A stretch of 23,709 nucleotides of DNA from UBA5738 sp964470995 (GCA_964470995.1 CAYYEP010000014.1:1-23709), one strand, 5' to 3'; counted from the first letter of the stretch, positions 1-7,401 are shown. The notes: generated by a model not told the origin, from the letters alone. Translations and numbers: made by a program.

Positions 1-1
1 C

Positions 2-1555
2 GTGAACGGAAAACGCGAATGTTCCGGCAACGGCTGGAAGCAGTGCGGCAACTATGATTCCGATAGCTGTTTGGAATGGAGCGGCGTGACCAACTGCGAC
101 AGCGACCAAAGCTGTAACAACGGGTCGTGCGTGGATGAATACGACGAGCCGACCGTTGATCTGACTTCGACCGGGGACGGTTCCTGCGGCACCGGATTTA
201 CCCTGAAATGGACTTCGACCGATACCAATTCCTGCACTGCCAGCGGCGCGTGGAGCGGCAGTCTGGCCACTGTCGGATCCAAAAAGATCGCCGGTTTCGA
301 CGGGACCAAGACCTTTACCATCAAATGCTGGGGCAAGGGAGGTACCGCGATCGATACCATTACCCTGACGGGCAATGGCGATGATGATCTGGAAGTGGAT
401 GCCGGCGATGATGTTACCATCGACGCGGGCGAAACCGTGAAACTGCGGGGAACCGTGGACGGCGAATATGACGACCTGGAATGGGAATGCAACGGCGGCG
501 ATCTGGACGACGAGGATACCTTGCGTCCCACCTTTGAAGCGCCCTCCAAGCGTTACGATTACGACAAGGTTTATACCTGCACCCTGACCGCGAAAAACGA
601 ATGCGGCGAAGATTCGGACACGGTAAAGATTCGGGTGAACGCCGACGATGAGGACGAGGATATGCGCGTTTCTTTGAGCGCCGATCCTTCCAGCGGCTGC
701 GCGGCGTTAAACGATGTCGATCTGACCGCCGAAGTGGATGACGATTCGAAGAACGAGAAATACAAATATTATTTTGATTGCGACGATGACGGCGATTGGG
801 ACAAGACCGCGTCCAGCGACAACGATTCCTATACCGCCAGAAACCTTTGCGATTACAAAAAAACCGGAACCTACACCGCCAAAGTGAAAGTAACCAGCAA
901 CGGACGCAGCGCGACCGATACGGTGAGCATCCGGGTGAAGGATTGCGATACCAAGGAGGAGGAAGGTGACCTGCGCATCACCAAGATGGTGCAGAACGTT
1001 TCGACCGGCGCTGATTATTCGGGCCAGGTATTTGCCCAGCCCGGACAGGTGGTTGGTTATAAGATCGTGATTTCGGCGGTTAATGGCGAGGCCAAAGACA
1101 CGCGCCTGACCGATGTTATCCCCGATGGTATTATTAACGTTACCGCCTTAATCGTGGACGGCAAGAAATCCAATAGCGATATTGCCAATGGCATTGATTT
1201 AGGCGATATCGACGAAGGCGACAGCGTGACCATTACCTATTTAGCCAACGTGGCCAGCGAAAGCAATTTTGGTTTCGGCCAGAATTCGGTAACAAATATC
1301 GCGACTGCGAACTCTAACGGCGACGAAACAACGGCCCGTGCGACAGTGATCGTATCGCGACAGGCGGTTTACGCGGCGACGACGGTTTCGACCGGTTTTG
1401 ACGGAAATTCGAGTTTAATGTTTGCGGGCGGTCTTGCCGGATTGGCACTGGCAACCGGATATGCCTTGAGGAGCGGCCGGTTCGGGTTTCGGAAGAATCG
1501 CAATGAGCTGGAGGAAAAGATCGATTACATCAAAAGAAATAATCTGATCAGCTAA
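2..1555 (+). CDS. Acidic cell-surface protein, 5' truncated (Cys-rich, Ig/PKD, DUF11, C-terminal anchor)
   Basis: The frame is open to the left edge, so the N-terminus and any signal peptide lie outside the window; 517 codons are visible. Residues 7-43 are a Cys-rich module (six or more Cys, CSGNGWKQCG and CNNGSC). Residues 50-125 resemble an Ig-like repeat with paired Cys (NSCTASGAWSG, FTIKCWG). Residues 130-213 and 222-313 look like two PKD-type domains. Residues 323-452 match the DUF11 pattern (Q-PGQVVGYKI, LTDVIPDG, ITYLANV). Residues 471-488 form one hydrophobic helix followed by an Arg/Lys-rich tail, so the protein is probably anchored with its bulk outside. It is very rich in Asp and Glu. 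Adhesion or envelope structure is an inference. Base composition looks more GC-rich than the genes downstream. Confidence 0.85.
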   Translation: MNGKRECSGNGWKQCGNYDSDSCLEWSGVTNCDSDQSCNNGSCVDEYDEPTVDLTSTGDGSCGTGFTLKWTSTDTNSCTASGAWSGSLATVGSKKIAGFDGTKTFTIKCWGKGGTAIDTITLTGNGDDDLEVDAGDDVTIDAGETVKLRGTVDGEYDDLEWECNGGDLDDEDTLRPTFEAPSKRYDYDKVYTCTLTAKNECGEDSDTVKIRVNADDEDEDMRVSLSADPSSGCAALNDVDLTAEVDDDSKNEKYKYYFDCDDDGDWDKTASSDNDSYTARNLCDYKKTGTYTAKVKVTSNGRSATDTVSIRVKDCDTKEEEGDLRITKMVQNVSTGADYSGQVFAQPGQVVGYKIVISAVNGEAKDTRLTDVIPDGIINVTALIVDGKKSNSDIANGIDLGDIDEGDSVTITYLANVASESNFGFGQNSVTNIATANSNGDETTARATVIVSRQAVYAATTVSTGFDGNSSLMFAGGLAGLALATGYALRSGRFGFRKNRNELEEKIDYIKRNNLIS

Positions 1556-1572
1556 CAAAATATAAGCGGCCC

Positions 1573-1599
1573 AAAACCCCTCAAAAGAGGGGTTTTGTG
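1573..1599 (+). terminator. Intrinsic terminator of the surface protein gene
   Basis: Perfect 10-bp stem AAAACCCCTC / GAGGGGTTTT (1573-1582 and 1587-1596) with an AAAA loop, 17 bases after the stop codon. The stem's own T-run serves as the U-tract. Confidence 0.85.
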
Positions 1600-1743
1600 T
1601 TGATTTTTAACCTAAAAAAAGGTAAATTGATTAATGCGGTTTGCGGACGTTTCACGTTTCCTGCCCCGTATTAAAAATTTTGGACGATAAGCTTAGCGGC
1701 AGAACACAACCGGTAGAGTATTAAGTGCTTTTGAGAGCTGTCC

Positions 1744-1773
1744 AGAGCAGAGCAGAGCAGAGTAGAGCAGAGC
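1744..1773. repeat. Pentanucleotide tandem repeat (AGAGC x6)
   Basis: Six consecutive copies of AGAGC, the fourth altered to AGAGT. The tract ends about 30 bp upstream of tRNA-Val and fills the place where its -35 region would lie; CATAAT at 1788-1793 is a possible -10. A slippage-prone microsatellite in a tRNA promoter is unusual. Confidence 0.8.
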
Positions 1774-1804
1774 AGCGAAGCAATGCGCATAATTCCATTA
1801 TAAA

Positions 1805-1876
1805 GGGCGTTTAGCTCAGTGGCAGAGCGTTCCGTTCACATCGGAAAGGCCATAGGTTCAAATCCTATAACGCCCA
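1805..1876 (+). tRNA. tRNA-Val (anticodon CAC)
   Basis: A complete 72-nt cloverleaf. The acceptor stem GGGCGTT/AACGCCC is 7 perfect base pairs, with discriminator A at 1876. The D arm is GCTC/GAGC, the anticodon stem TTCCG/CGGAA with loop TTCACAT (anticodon CAC, reading GUG), the variable loop AGGCC, and the T arm ATAGG-TTCAAAT-CCTAT. The 3' CCA is not encoded, so CCA-adding enzyme would be needed. Possible -10 CATAAT at 1788-1793. Confidence 0.95.
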
Positions 1877-1906
1877 CAGTTACCCTCATTTTGCCTAGAC
1901 AAGCTA

Positions 1907-2053
1907 TCGAGGGGCGACCGAGCGGGAGCGAGGAAATCCCGAGACCGGCAGGCTCGAGGGGCGACCGAGCGGGAGCGAGGAAATCCCGAGACCAGCAGGC
2001 TCGAGGGGCGACCGAGCTGAGCGAGGAAATCCCGAGGCGAGTACGTCGAGGGA
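1907..2053. repeat. tRNA-linked 47-bp tandem repeat array (3 units plus a partial)
   Basis: Units start at 1907, 1954, 2001 and 2046, each opening with TCGAGGG. Units 1 and 2 are 47 bp and differ at one base. Unit 3 is 45 bp, and the fourth start runs directly into the tRNA-like fragment. Each full unit contains CCGAGC-GGGA-GCGAGG, which folds as a hairpin of C-G, C-G, G.A, A.G, G-C, C-G closed by a GNRA-type GGGA loop. In unit 3 the loop shortens to TGA while the stem is kept. A weaker outer pairing CTCG..GGG / CCC..CGAG can enclose it. Conservation of the stem with loop change suggests selection on structure. Function is unknown. Confidence 0.8.
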
Positions 2054-2056
2054 GCC

Positions 2057-2084
2057 ACAGGTTCGAACCCTGTATCGTTCACCA
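2057..2084 (+). pseudogene. Orphan tRNA 3' end (T arm, acceptor strand, CCA)
   Basis: ACAGG-TTCGAAC-CCTGT is a perfect T arm. It is followed by a 7-nt acceptor strand ATCGTTC, discriminator A and CCA (2082-2084). The matching 5' acceptor GAACGAT, D arm and anticodon arm are absent upstream, where the 47-bp repeats lie instead, and no convincing 5' half lies downstream. The source tRNA identity cannot be told. It may be a recombination scar or attachment-site remnant, or a processing element. Confidence 0.7.
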
Positions 2085-2255
2085 GTTCCAAAATTTTAGT
2101 ACGGGTACCCGATGCAAATTTCATTGCGTTTCAGTCGCATAGTTAGCGTTAATTTCTTAATAATCAGGTAATTAGAAAATGGGTAGGGCTTGTATATTAG
2201 AAAAGCGAACGACGCTTTCCTGAATGCAAAATACTCATACTAAATACATACACCT

Positions 2256-2696
2256 ATGTCAGCTGACCCAAACAAAAAGATAAAAGTGATTTTTGGTTGT
2301 CTGGATTGGCGGTTGCATCCGCATCTTGAAAATTTTTTCGCGGGCGAGGATATTGGTTGCGATTTATGCGTAACGGCCGGGTCGGTAAAGGCTTTGATTG
2401 AGCCTGAAACCCAGCAGTTTATGCTCAACCAAATAGAGATTTCAAAAAATCTTCACAATTGCGAAACAGTAGTGCTAACAATGCACATAGATTGCGGCGC
2501 GTACGGCGGCTCAAAGGCTTATGGCGGTTCGGAAGACGAAAGATCGGCTTGCATGGCGGAGTTGCGCAAGGCTAAAGAAATCGTGCGGAAAAAATTTTTG
2601 GATCTTAGCGTTGATACCTATCTTATCGGCTTGGAACGATCGGTGAATGGCTGGAGCATAAAACCCGAGAAGGTACAAATAGAAATAAGCTGTTAA
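2256..2696 (+). CDS. Beta-carbonic-anhydrase-like zinc protein
   Basis: 146 aa, shorter than typical beta-carbonic anhydrases (about 200 aa). The class signatures are present: Cys15-x-Asp17-x-Arg19 (GCLDWRL), His77-x-x-Cys80 (MHIDCGA) and a following Gly-rich turn. In beta-CAs the two Cys and the His bind zinc, and the Asp/Arg dyad shapes the active site that hydrates CO2 to bicarbonate. Retention of these residues suggests a zinc site; activity on CO2 is an inference for such a short member. The protein is cytosolic with no signal peptide. I see no Shine-Dalgarno before ATG 2256. The permease gene starts 18 bases after its stop, so the two are probably co-transcribed. Confidence 0.8.
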   Translation: MSADPNKKIKVIFGCLDWRLHPHLENFFAGEDIGCDLCVTAGSVKALIEPETQQFMLNQIEISKNLHNCETVVLTMHIDCGAYGGSKAYGGSEDERSACMAELRKAKEIVRKKFLDLSVDTYLIGLERSVNGWSIKPEKVQIEISC

Positions 2697-2714
2697 TTCG
2701 TTTAACCGGCGCGC

Positions 2715-3854
2715 ATGGATATTCGCGAAATTACCCGAACATACCTTTATCCTCTGGCAACAATGTGTTCTACGATCATCGGGATCGGAATTTTTGCGTT
2801 GCCGTATGTAGCGGCAACAGTAGGTTTGCCGGTGATGCTTGCTTACTTATTGGTAATGGGCGGATTGGTAACCGTGGTGCACGTAATGTTTGCGGAGCTG
2901 TCGCTCAATACCGCCGATTACAAACGTTTGGCGGGTTTTGCCAAGATATATCTGGGGCAGTGGGGCAAGGATTTGGCGATTGTGAGCAATATTGTCGGTT
3001 TTTTCGGGATAATGCTGGGGTTTATGAGTATCGGGGGAGAATTTTTGTATGGTTTTCTGGGGCCATTGCTGCAGGGTGATCCGATCTTTTATCATTTTGC
3101 TTATTTACTGGCCGGAGCGGCGCTGATTTTTTTTGGCATAAATTTGGTTTCCCGGGTCGGACTATGGAGTCTGACGGCTTTTTTTATCATATTCGGAATC
3201 CTAGCTTACAAAGGCGCGCCGTTTTTCGATTTTAGCAATCTGGCGGCACACACCGGAAGCGCCAAGGATATTTTTTTTCCGTACGGCGCCGTGCTATTTG
3301 CAATGTGGGCATCGTCGTCCATTCCCGAGATTGAAGAAATGCTTGGACGAAGGAACGCCAAGGGAGCGTTGAAGCCGATTGTGGCAACGGCGTCGCTAAT
3401 CGCGATGTTAACGTACGCGCTTTTTGTGGCATTGATCTTAGGTTTGACCGGAGCGGCAACGCAGGAAAACGCCCTTGCCGGGCTGGCCGGAGTTTTGGGA
3501 GAGGGAGCCACGAGCCTGTTTTTTCTGTTCGCACTGGTAACCAGTTTTACTTCTTTCATTATCCAGGGATTGTCGTTGAAGCGGCTGTTGGTTTATGATA
3601 TGCGTACGCATAAGCATGTGGCGCAGGCGCTAATTACTATAATCCCGATTGTGCTTTTTCTTGCGGGGTTCAACAGCTTTATTGATATTTTCAGCCTGGT
3701 GGGAGGGGTATTGTTGGGTTTGGACGGTTTTTTGATATTATTAATGTATCGAAAGATGCGTCCGGAGCGGGCGTGGCTGACTTATTTGCTGATGTCAATT
3801 TTTGCGGGCGGGATAGGCTACCAAATCTATTATTATCTTTTAAGCAACCAATAG
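2715..3854 (+). CDS. Amino-acid permease, Trp/Tyr permease-like (APC superfamily)
   Basis: 379 aa, almost entirely hydrophobic, with about 11 membrane helices. The N-terminal segment ATMCSTIIGIGIFALPYV matches the first-helix signature (G-x-G-x-F-x-L-P) of the Trp/Tyr permease and AAAP families in the APC superfamily. Another conserved-looking stretch is FAMWASSSIPEIEEML near residue 200, typical of the substrate/ion pathway helix. Family knowledge suggests proton- or sodium-coupled uptake of an aromatic or other amino acid; the substrate cannot be read from sequence. It sits between the carbonic-anhydrase-like gene and the cation exchanger gene, all in one direction. No clear ribosome binding site precedes ATG 2715. 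Confidence 0.8.
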   Translation: MDIREITRTYLYPLATMCSTIIGIGIFALPYVAATVGLPVMLAYLLVMGGLVTVVHVMFAELSLNTADYKRLAGFAKIYLGQWGKDLAIVSNIVGFFGIMLGFMSIGGEFLYGFLGPLLQGDPIFYHFAYLLAGAALIFFGINLVSRVGLWSLTAFFIIFGILAYKGAPFFDFSNLAAHTGSAKDIFFPYGAVLFAMWASSSIPEIEEMLGRRNAKGALKPIVATASLIAMLTYALFVALILGLTGAATQENALAGLAGVLGEGATSLFFLFALVTSFTSFIIQGLSLKRLLVYDMRTHKHVAQALITIIPIVLFLAGFNSFIDIFSLVGGVLLGLDGFLILLMYRKMRPERAWLTYLLMSIFAGGIGYQIYYYLLSNQ

Positions 3855-3894
3855 AATCTACCGCGTAAATGTTTAGGCGGCAGATATAATAAGC

Positions 3895-3911
3895 GAGCCG
3901 CGGCGCGGCTC
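3895..3911 (+). promoter_or_regulatory. GC-rich hairpin just before the exchanger gene
   Basis: GAGCCG-CGGCG-CGGCTC, a perfect 6-bp stem ending 8 bases before the GTG start at 3920. No T-run follows, so it is not a terminator. It could occlude or space the translation start of the third gene of the unit; this is inference. Confidence 0.5.
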
Positions 3912-3919
3912 TAATAAAA

Positions 3920-4879
3920 GTGGTCATTATCTATATTATTTTGTTTCTGGCGTGCTGTGTCGCGTTATATTTCGCCGGCAATTGGGTTGTTGAGGCGCTT
4001 TCGAATCTCGGAAAAATATTACGATGGAAGGAATTTGTAACCGCCTTTTTTATTATGTCGCTGGCGGCAACCTTGCCGAACTTATTTTTAGCCATAATGT
4101 CGGTTATCAACGGCGTCCCGGAATTATCGCTGGGGGATGTTATGGGCGGCAATGTTTTTGATATGACAATGGCGATCGCGTTAGCCGTTTTCTTTTCGAA
4201 AGATGGAGTTGACGCAAAAGACGATACCATTCAAACCAGCCTGCTTTATACTCTTGTGGCGGCGGTATTGCCCGTTGTGTTACTATTAGACGGCGTGTTG
4301 TCGCGAATAGACGGGTTTGTCCTGTTGATTTTCTTTTTTGCATATTTGTATTGGCTTTTATCAAAGAAAGACCGTTTTCGACTTATGTATTCGGGCCATC
4401 CGGTAAATATTGAAAAGAATATAAAGTCGATCAGACTCGACATCGGAAAAATTATACTAGGCTCGCTGGTAATGATTGGCGTGGCTCAAGCGATTATTTT
4501 ATTGGCCGATAATTTTGCGGCGGATTTCGCGATTTCACTGCCTTTGGTAGGCATTTTACTGGTGGGATTCGGAAATTCTTTGCCCGAAACATATTTTTCG
4601 ATCGTGGCGGCGCGCGCGGGCAAAACCAATATGATTCTGGGAGATATTATGGGGGCGGTTATTTTGCCGGGAACCCTGGTTTTGGGATTGGTCGCGCTAA
4701 TAAGCCCGTTTCAAGTCAATGAGGCCTCCATGTTTTTGGCGGCCAGGTATTTTCTGATAATCGCGGCAATTTTGTTTTTTGTTTGCGTAAAAACAGGCCA
4801 AAAACTGACAAAAAAAGAAGGCCTGCTTTTGCTTGTTGTTTATATCGCCTTTTTGATCACCGAGATATTTGCCAAATAG
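3920..4879 (+). CDS. CaCA-family cation exchanger (Na+/Ca2+ exchanger-like)
   Basis: 319 aa with about ten membrane helices in two inverted halves, each carrying an alpha repeat. Alpha-1 is near residues 47-84 (SLAATLPNLFL, GDVMGGNVFDM) and alpha-2 near 214-256 (GFGNSLPETYF, GDIMGAVILPG). Members exchange Ca2+ or other cations for Na+ or H+ across the membrane. The ion-binding residues are uneven: alpha-1 has Asn54 where the family has Glu but keeps GGN; alpha-2 keeps Glu223 but has lost the GSN Asn (GAV). Ion specificity is therefore uncertain. The start is GTG 3920, 65 bases after the permease gene, and a terminator follows at 4895. Confidence 0.82.
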   Translation: MVIIYIILFLACCVALYFAGNWVVEALSNLGKILRWKEFVTAFFIMSLAATLPNLFLAIMSVINGVPELSLGDVMGGNVFDMTMAIALAVFFSKDGVDAKDDTIQTSLLYTLVAAVLPVVLLLDGVLSRIDGFVLLIFFFAYLYWLLSKKDRFRLMYSGHPVNIEKNIKSIRLDIGKIILGSLVMIGVAQAIILLADNFAADFAISLPLVGILLVGFGNSLPETYFSIVAARAGKTNMILGDIMGAVILPGTLVLGLVALISPFQVNEASMFLAARYFLIIAAILFFVCVKTGQKLTKKEGLLLLVVYIAFLITEIFAK

Positions 4880-4894
4880 ATTGCATTTCTGTTG

Positions 4895-4921
4895 AAAAAA
4901 AAGCGCCAGGGCGCTTTTTTT
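4895..4921. terminator. Bidirectional intrinsic terminator
   Basis: A-tract 4895-4902, stem GCGC (4903-4906), loop CAGG, GCGC (4911-4914), T-tract 4915-4921. It serves the exchanger gene on + and, read on the other strand, uvrB, whose stop is at 4945. The two convergent genes share it. Confidence 0.85.
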
Positions 4922-4944
4922 AGGGTGGATTAGAATTTTAGAAT

Positions 4945-6897
4945 CTATTTTATGCCGGTTTTGGCCTTGACCTGGTCGATCTCTTTTTTTATTTCTGCGG
5001 CTTTATCAAACTGGAGGTTGCGGCGGGCAAGATCAAGCCGGCCGTTGAGTTCTTTGAGGTATTCTTTCAGGAATTCGTCTTTGGGCATCCTTTCCTCTTT
5101 TTTATCGCGAGCCGACAAGCTTTCGTTGATGGCTTTATTGATGGCCTGCGGTTCCACGCCGTGTTTGTCGTTATATGCCCGCTGGATTTCGCGGCGGCGG
5201 TCCGTTTCATCGATGGCGTGGCGCATTGAACCGGTAATCCTGTCGGCGTACATAATTATTTGGCCATTGATGTGGCGCGAGGCGCGGCCAATGATCTGCA
5301 CCAAAGAAGTATCATCGCGCAAAAAACCTTCCTTGTCGGCGTCAAAAATTGCGATTAGAGATACTTCGGGCAAGTCCAGTCCTTCGCGCAGGAGGTTAAT
5401 GCCGACCAAAACGTCAAACTCGCCTTTGCGCAGATCGGCCAGGATTTTGGGCCGGGCGAGGGTTTTTATTTCGGAGTGTAAATACTCGGCCCGTATCTTT
5501 TTACTCTTGAAGTGGTCGGCCAGAGCTTCGGCCAGCCTCTTGGTAATAGTGAGCGCCAGAACGCGCTGATCTAATTTTTTGCGGTTTTCAATTTCTTTAA
5601 CGGCGTCCGGGATTTGTTTTTCTGTGGGGCGGATTTCAATTTGCGGATCGAGCAAGTATGTGGGACGGACGATCTGTTCGGCGATTTGGCGCGATACGCT
5701 TTTTTCGTAATTGCCGGGCGTGGCCGATACAAAAACAACTTGGTTTATTTTTTGCAGGAATTCATCGTATTTCAGGGGCCGGTTATCGACGGCCGAAGGC
5801 AGGCGAAATCCAAATTCGATAAGCGGTTTTTTGCGGGCGGCATCGCCGATTTGCATACCGCGTATCTGGGGAACCGTTATGTGCGACTCGTCAATCGCGA
5901 TTAAGTAATCTTTCGGAAAGTAATCAAGCAGGGTATATGGGGCGCTGTCCGGCTCGCGAAAATCAAGGTGGCGGGAATAGTTTTCGATCCCATGGCACCA
6001 GCCAGTTTCGCGAATGAGAGAGATGTCGTATTCGGTGCGGCGGCGAATCCGTTCGGCTTCAACGAGCTTGCCCTTTTTTTTGAACCACGCCGAGCGTTCT
6101 TCCATTTCTTTTTTTATATTTGCCAGCGCGACCTCTACGCGTTCGCCTCCGGCCATCCAAAATTTCGCCGGCCAAATGTCGGCCTCCGGCACTGGTTCAA
6201 AGGAGCCGAACGGAGCGACCGCTTTGGAAATGCTTGTAATGCGGCCGGCGGCGATCTCGATGCGGGTTATAACTTCGGCTCCGGCCAGCCAGACGTCGAT
6301 AAAATTCATACGTTTGCGAAAACGCCCCCGAGCGAGCTCGTAGTCGTTGCGCTCGTATTGCAAGTCAAGCAAGCGGCCAAATAATTGCTCCTGGGTCATG
6401 GGTTCACTATTTTTTATGATGAGCCGTTCGCGCAAATAGGTTTCCGGGGAACCGAGGTTGTAGATACATGATACCGAGGCGACAACGATAGCGTCGCGGC
6501 GGCTCAATATCGACTGGACCGCTTCGTGGCGCAAGCGGTCGATCTCGTCATTGATCTTGGAGTCCTTTTCAATGTAGGTATCAGTGGCGGGGATATAGGC
6601 TTCAGGCTGGTAATAATCGTAGTAGGAAACAAAATAGCAAACTTCATTTTCGGGAAAAAAGTTTTTGAATTCTTCGTAGAGCTGGGCGGCCAAAGTTTTA
6701 TTGGGCGAAATCACCAGCGTGGGCCGCCCGGTCTTCTCAATCGCCTTAGCCAGTGTATAAGTCTTTCCCGACCCGGTCACGCCCAAAAGCGTCTGAAACT
6801 GAAAACCGGCCGATATTCCATCGCTTAGTTTCTTGATCGCCTGCGGCTGGTCGCCCCGCGGCTCGAATTTTGATTCAATTTTCAATTTATTTTGCAT
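4945..6897 (-). CDS. uvrB: Excinuclease ABC subunit B (UvrB)
   Basis: 650 aa, near the usual 660-680. UvrB is the damage-verifying helicase-like protein of nucleotide excision repair, loaded by UvrA and then binding UvrC. Seen: N-terminal EPRGDQPQAI; Walker A GVTGSGKT (39-46); the beta-hairpin region SYYDYYQPEAYIPATDTYIE (91-110) that inserts between DNA strands; IAIDESHITVPQIRGM (helicase motif II region); GINLLREGLDLPEV; and QIIGRASRH (motif VI). A C-terminal UVR motif (about 610-645, LARRNLQFDKAAEIKKEID) normally contacts UvrC. No Shine-Dalgarno is visible before the ATG. A 38-bp hairpin lies 11 bases upstream. All key motifs are intact. Confidence 0.97.
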   Translation of the reverse strand: MQNKLKIESKFEPRGDQPQAIKKLSDGISAGFQFQTLLGVTGSGKTYTLAKAIEKTGRPTLVISPNKTLAAQLYEEFKNFFPENEVCYFVSYYDYYQPEAYIPATDTYIEKDSKINDEIDRLRHEAVQSILSRRDAIVVASVSCIYNLGSPETYLRERLIIKNSEPMTQEQLFGRLLDLQYERNDYELARGRFRKRMNFIDVWLAGAEVITRIEIAAGRITSISKAVAPFGSFEPVPEADIWPAKFWMAGGERVEVALANIKKEMEERSAWFKKKGKLVEAERIRRRTEYDISLIRETGWCHGIENYSRHLDFREPDSAPYTLLDYFPKDYLIAIDESHITVPQIRGMQIGDAARKKPLIEFGFRLPSAVDNRPLKYDEFLQKINQVVFVSATPGNYEKSVSRQIAEQIVRPTYLLDPQIEIRPTEKQIPDAVKEIENRKKLDQRVLALTITKRLAEALADHFKSKKIRAEYLHSEIKTLARPKILADLRKGEFDVLVGINLLREGLDLPEVSLIAIFDADKEGFLRDDTSLVQIIGRASRHINGQIIMYADRITGSMRHAIDETDRRREIQRAYNDKHGVEPQAINKAINESLSARDKKEERMPKDEFLKEYLKELNGRLDLARRNLQFDKAAEIKKEIDQVKAKTGIK

Positions 6898-6907
6898 TCG
6901 TATTTTC

Positions 6908-6945
6908 AGGGCCTATCTCTTGCGTAATCGCAAGGGTTAGGCCCT
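6908..6945. repeat. Long hairpin between uvrB and a divergent small gene
   Basis: Outer arms AGGGCCTA (6908-6915) and TAGGCCCT (6938-6945) and inner arms CTTGCG (6919-6924) and CGCAAG (6929-6934) with loop TAAT; most of the 3 nt between them can also pair. On the minus strand it falls in the presumed 5' leader or promoter of uvrB, so it may be an operator or a leader hairpin. Confidence 0.7.
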
Positions 6946-6967
6946 AACAATGCATCTTGACCCATCC

Positions 6968-6994
6968 TTGACATTCTATTTTTTTTGTTATGTT
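6968..6994 (+). promoter_or_regulatory. Promoter of the 50-aa gene at 7013
   Basis: TTGACA at 6968-6973, 15-nt spacer, TATGTT at 6989-6994. The start codon is 18 bases beyond the -10, leaving room for the GAGG ribosome site at 7001-7004. Confidence 0.6.
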
Positions 6995-7012
6995 TTTATC
7001 GAGGTTTAAAAA

Positions 7013-7165
7013 ATGGCAAAATATGAAGTTGGAGAAAAAGTTCGGGATAGGAGCACGGGCGTCGCAGGAACAGTCATTGCCGTAAGTGATGGCTTCTGTG
7101 TAGTAAAATTTGATAATAACAAGGGTCAAGATCGTATTATTGAGCATTTTCTTGACCCAATTTAA
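7013..7165 (+). CDS. Small SH3/KOW-like protein, 50 aa, unknown function
   Basis: ATG 7013 to TAA 7163, 50 codons, with GAGG (7001-7004) 8 bases before the start. The sequence alternates short hydrophobic strands and turns (YEVGEKVRD, GVAGTVIAVSDGFCVVKFDN), the pattern of a small beta-barrel of SH3, KOW or Tudor type. Such folds bind nucleic acids or proteins, but no function can be assigned. It has its own promoter (6968) and terminator (7169-7194), so it is a single-gene unit divergent from uvrB. It resembles the 54-aa product of 7746 in style, not clearly in sequence. Confidence 0.75.
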   Translation: MAKYEVGEKVRDRSTGVAGTVIAVSDGFCVVKFDNNKGQDRIIEHFLDPI

Positions 7166-7168
7166 TAT

Positions 7169-7194
7169 GTTAAATCTTTAAGATTTAACTTTTT
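7169..7194 (+). terminator. Intrinsic terminator after the 50-aa gene
   Basis: GTTAAATCTT (7169-7178) and AAGATTTAAC (7180-7189) form an AT-rich hairpin, followed by T5 (7190-7194), starting 4 bases after the stop codon. Its right part overlaps the end of the uvrC relic on the other strand. Confidence 0.7.
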
Positions 7195-7362
7195 AATTTA
7201 TTAACTCTCCTTAATTTATTATACCCGATGGCAAACCTGGCCAGCGCTGGATACTAAACTTCCGATACTTGTTTTTATTTGGCAAGCTGCCCTCAAATAC
7301 CCTATTGATCCCACCGCCAGCGTCCCCTGCAAATTGGAAACATCATACCCTTCCACCCGCAT
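7185..7362 (-). pseudogene. uvrC: Degraded second uvrC fragment
   Basis: Reading the minus strand from 7362, MRVEGYDVSNLQGTLAVGS matches the nuclease-domain segment RLECYDISNLSGTLAVGS of the intact UvrC nearby. A frame change follows, then LPNKNKYRKFSI (compare LPDKNSYRKFKI), then another jump to RFAIGYNKLRR ending in TAA at 7185-7187 (compare HRFAITYNRARR). About 90 codons are missing between the last two pieces, including the LILDGGKGQL block. The remnant differs from the intact copy at many positions, so it is a diverged or older uvrC, not a fresh duplication. It also ends soon after the YN-x-x-RR motif, without a helix-hairpin-helix tail. Confidence 0.85.
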
Positions 7363-7376
7363 TTGCATTTTGGTTT

Positions 7377-7401
7377 GCGAAGGTCTAACCTTCGCTTTTT
7401 T
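7377..7401 (+). terminator. Intrinsic terminator in the small-gene region
   Basis: GCGAAGGT (7377-7384), loop CTA, ACCTTCGC (7388-7395), then T6. The nearest + strand gene end is 212 bases upstream at 7165 and already has a terminator, so this may be a leftover or act on read-through. Between 7402 and 7522 I see nothing else convincing except a weak TACAAT near 7495. Confidence 0.65.

Noticed and set aside
52..549. 165-codon antisense frame in the surface protein gene
   Set aside because: Mirror of a GC-rich coding strand; low-complexity Ser/Pro content and no start signals.
1907..2053. CRISPR array
   Set aside because: The units are contiguous tandem copies without variable spacers.
1819..2142. 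107-codon open frame across the tRNA and repeat array
   Set aside because: It starts inside tRNA-Val and ends past the tRNA remnant; its sequence is a translation of RNA structure and repeats.
2085..2255. Possible 5' tRNA half downstream of the 3' half (permuted tRNA)
   Set aside because: GAACGAC near 2207 matches 6 of 7 acceptor bases, but no D arm or anticodon arm follows.
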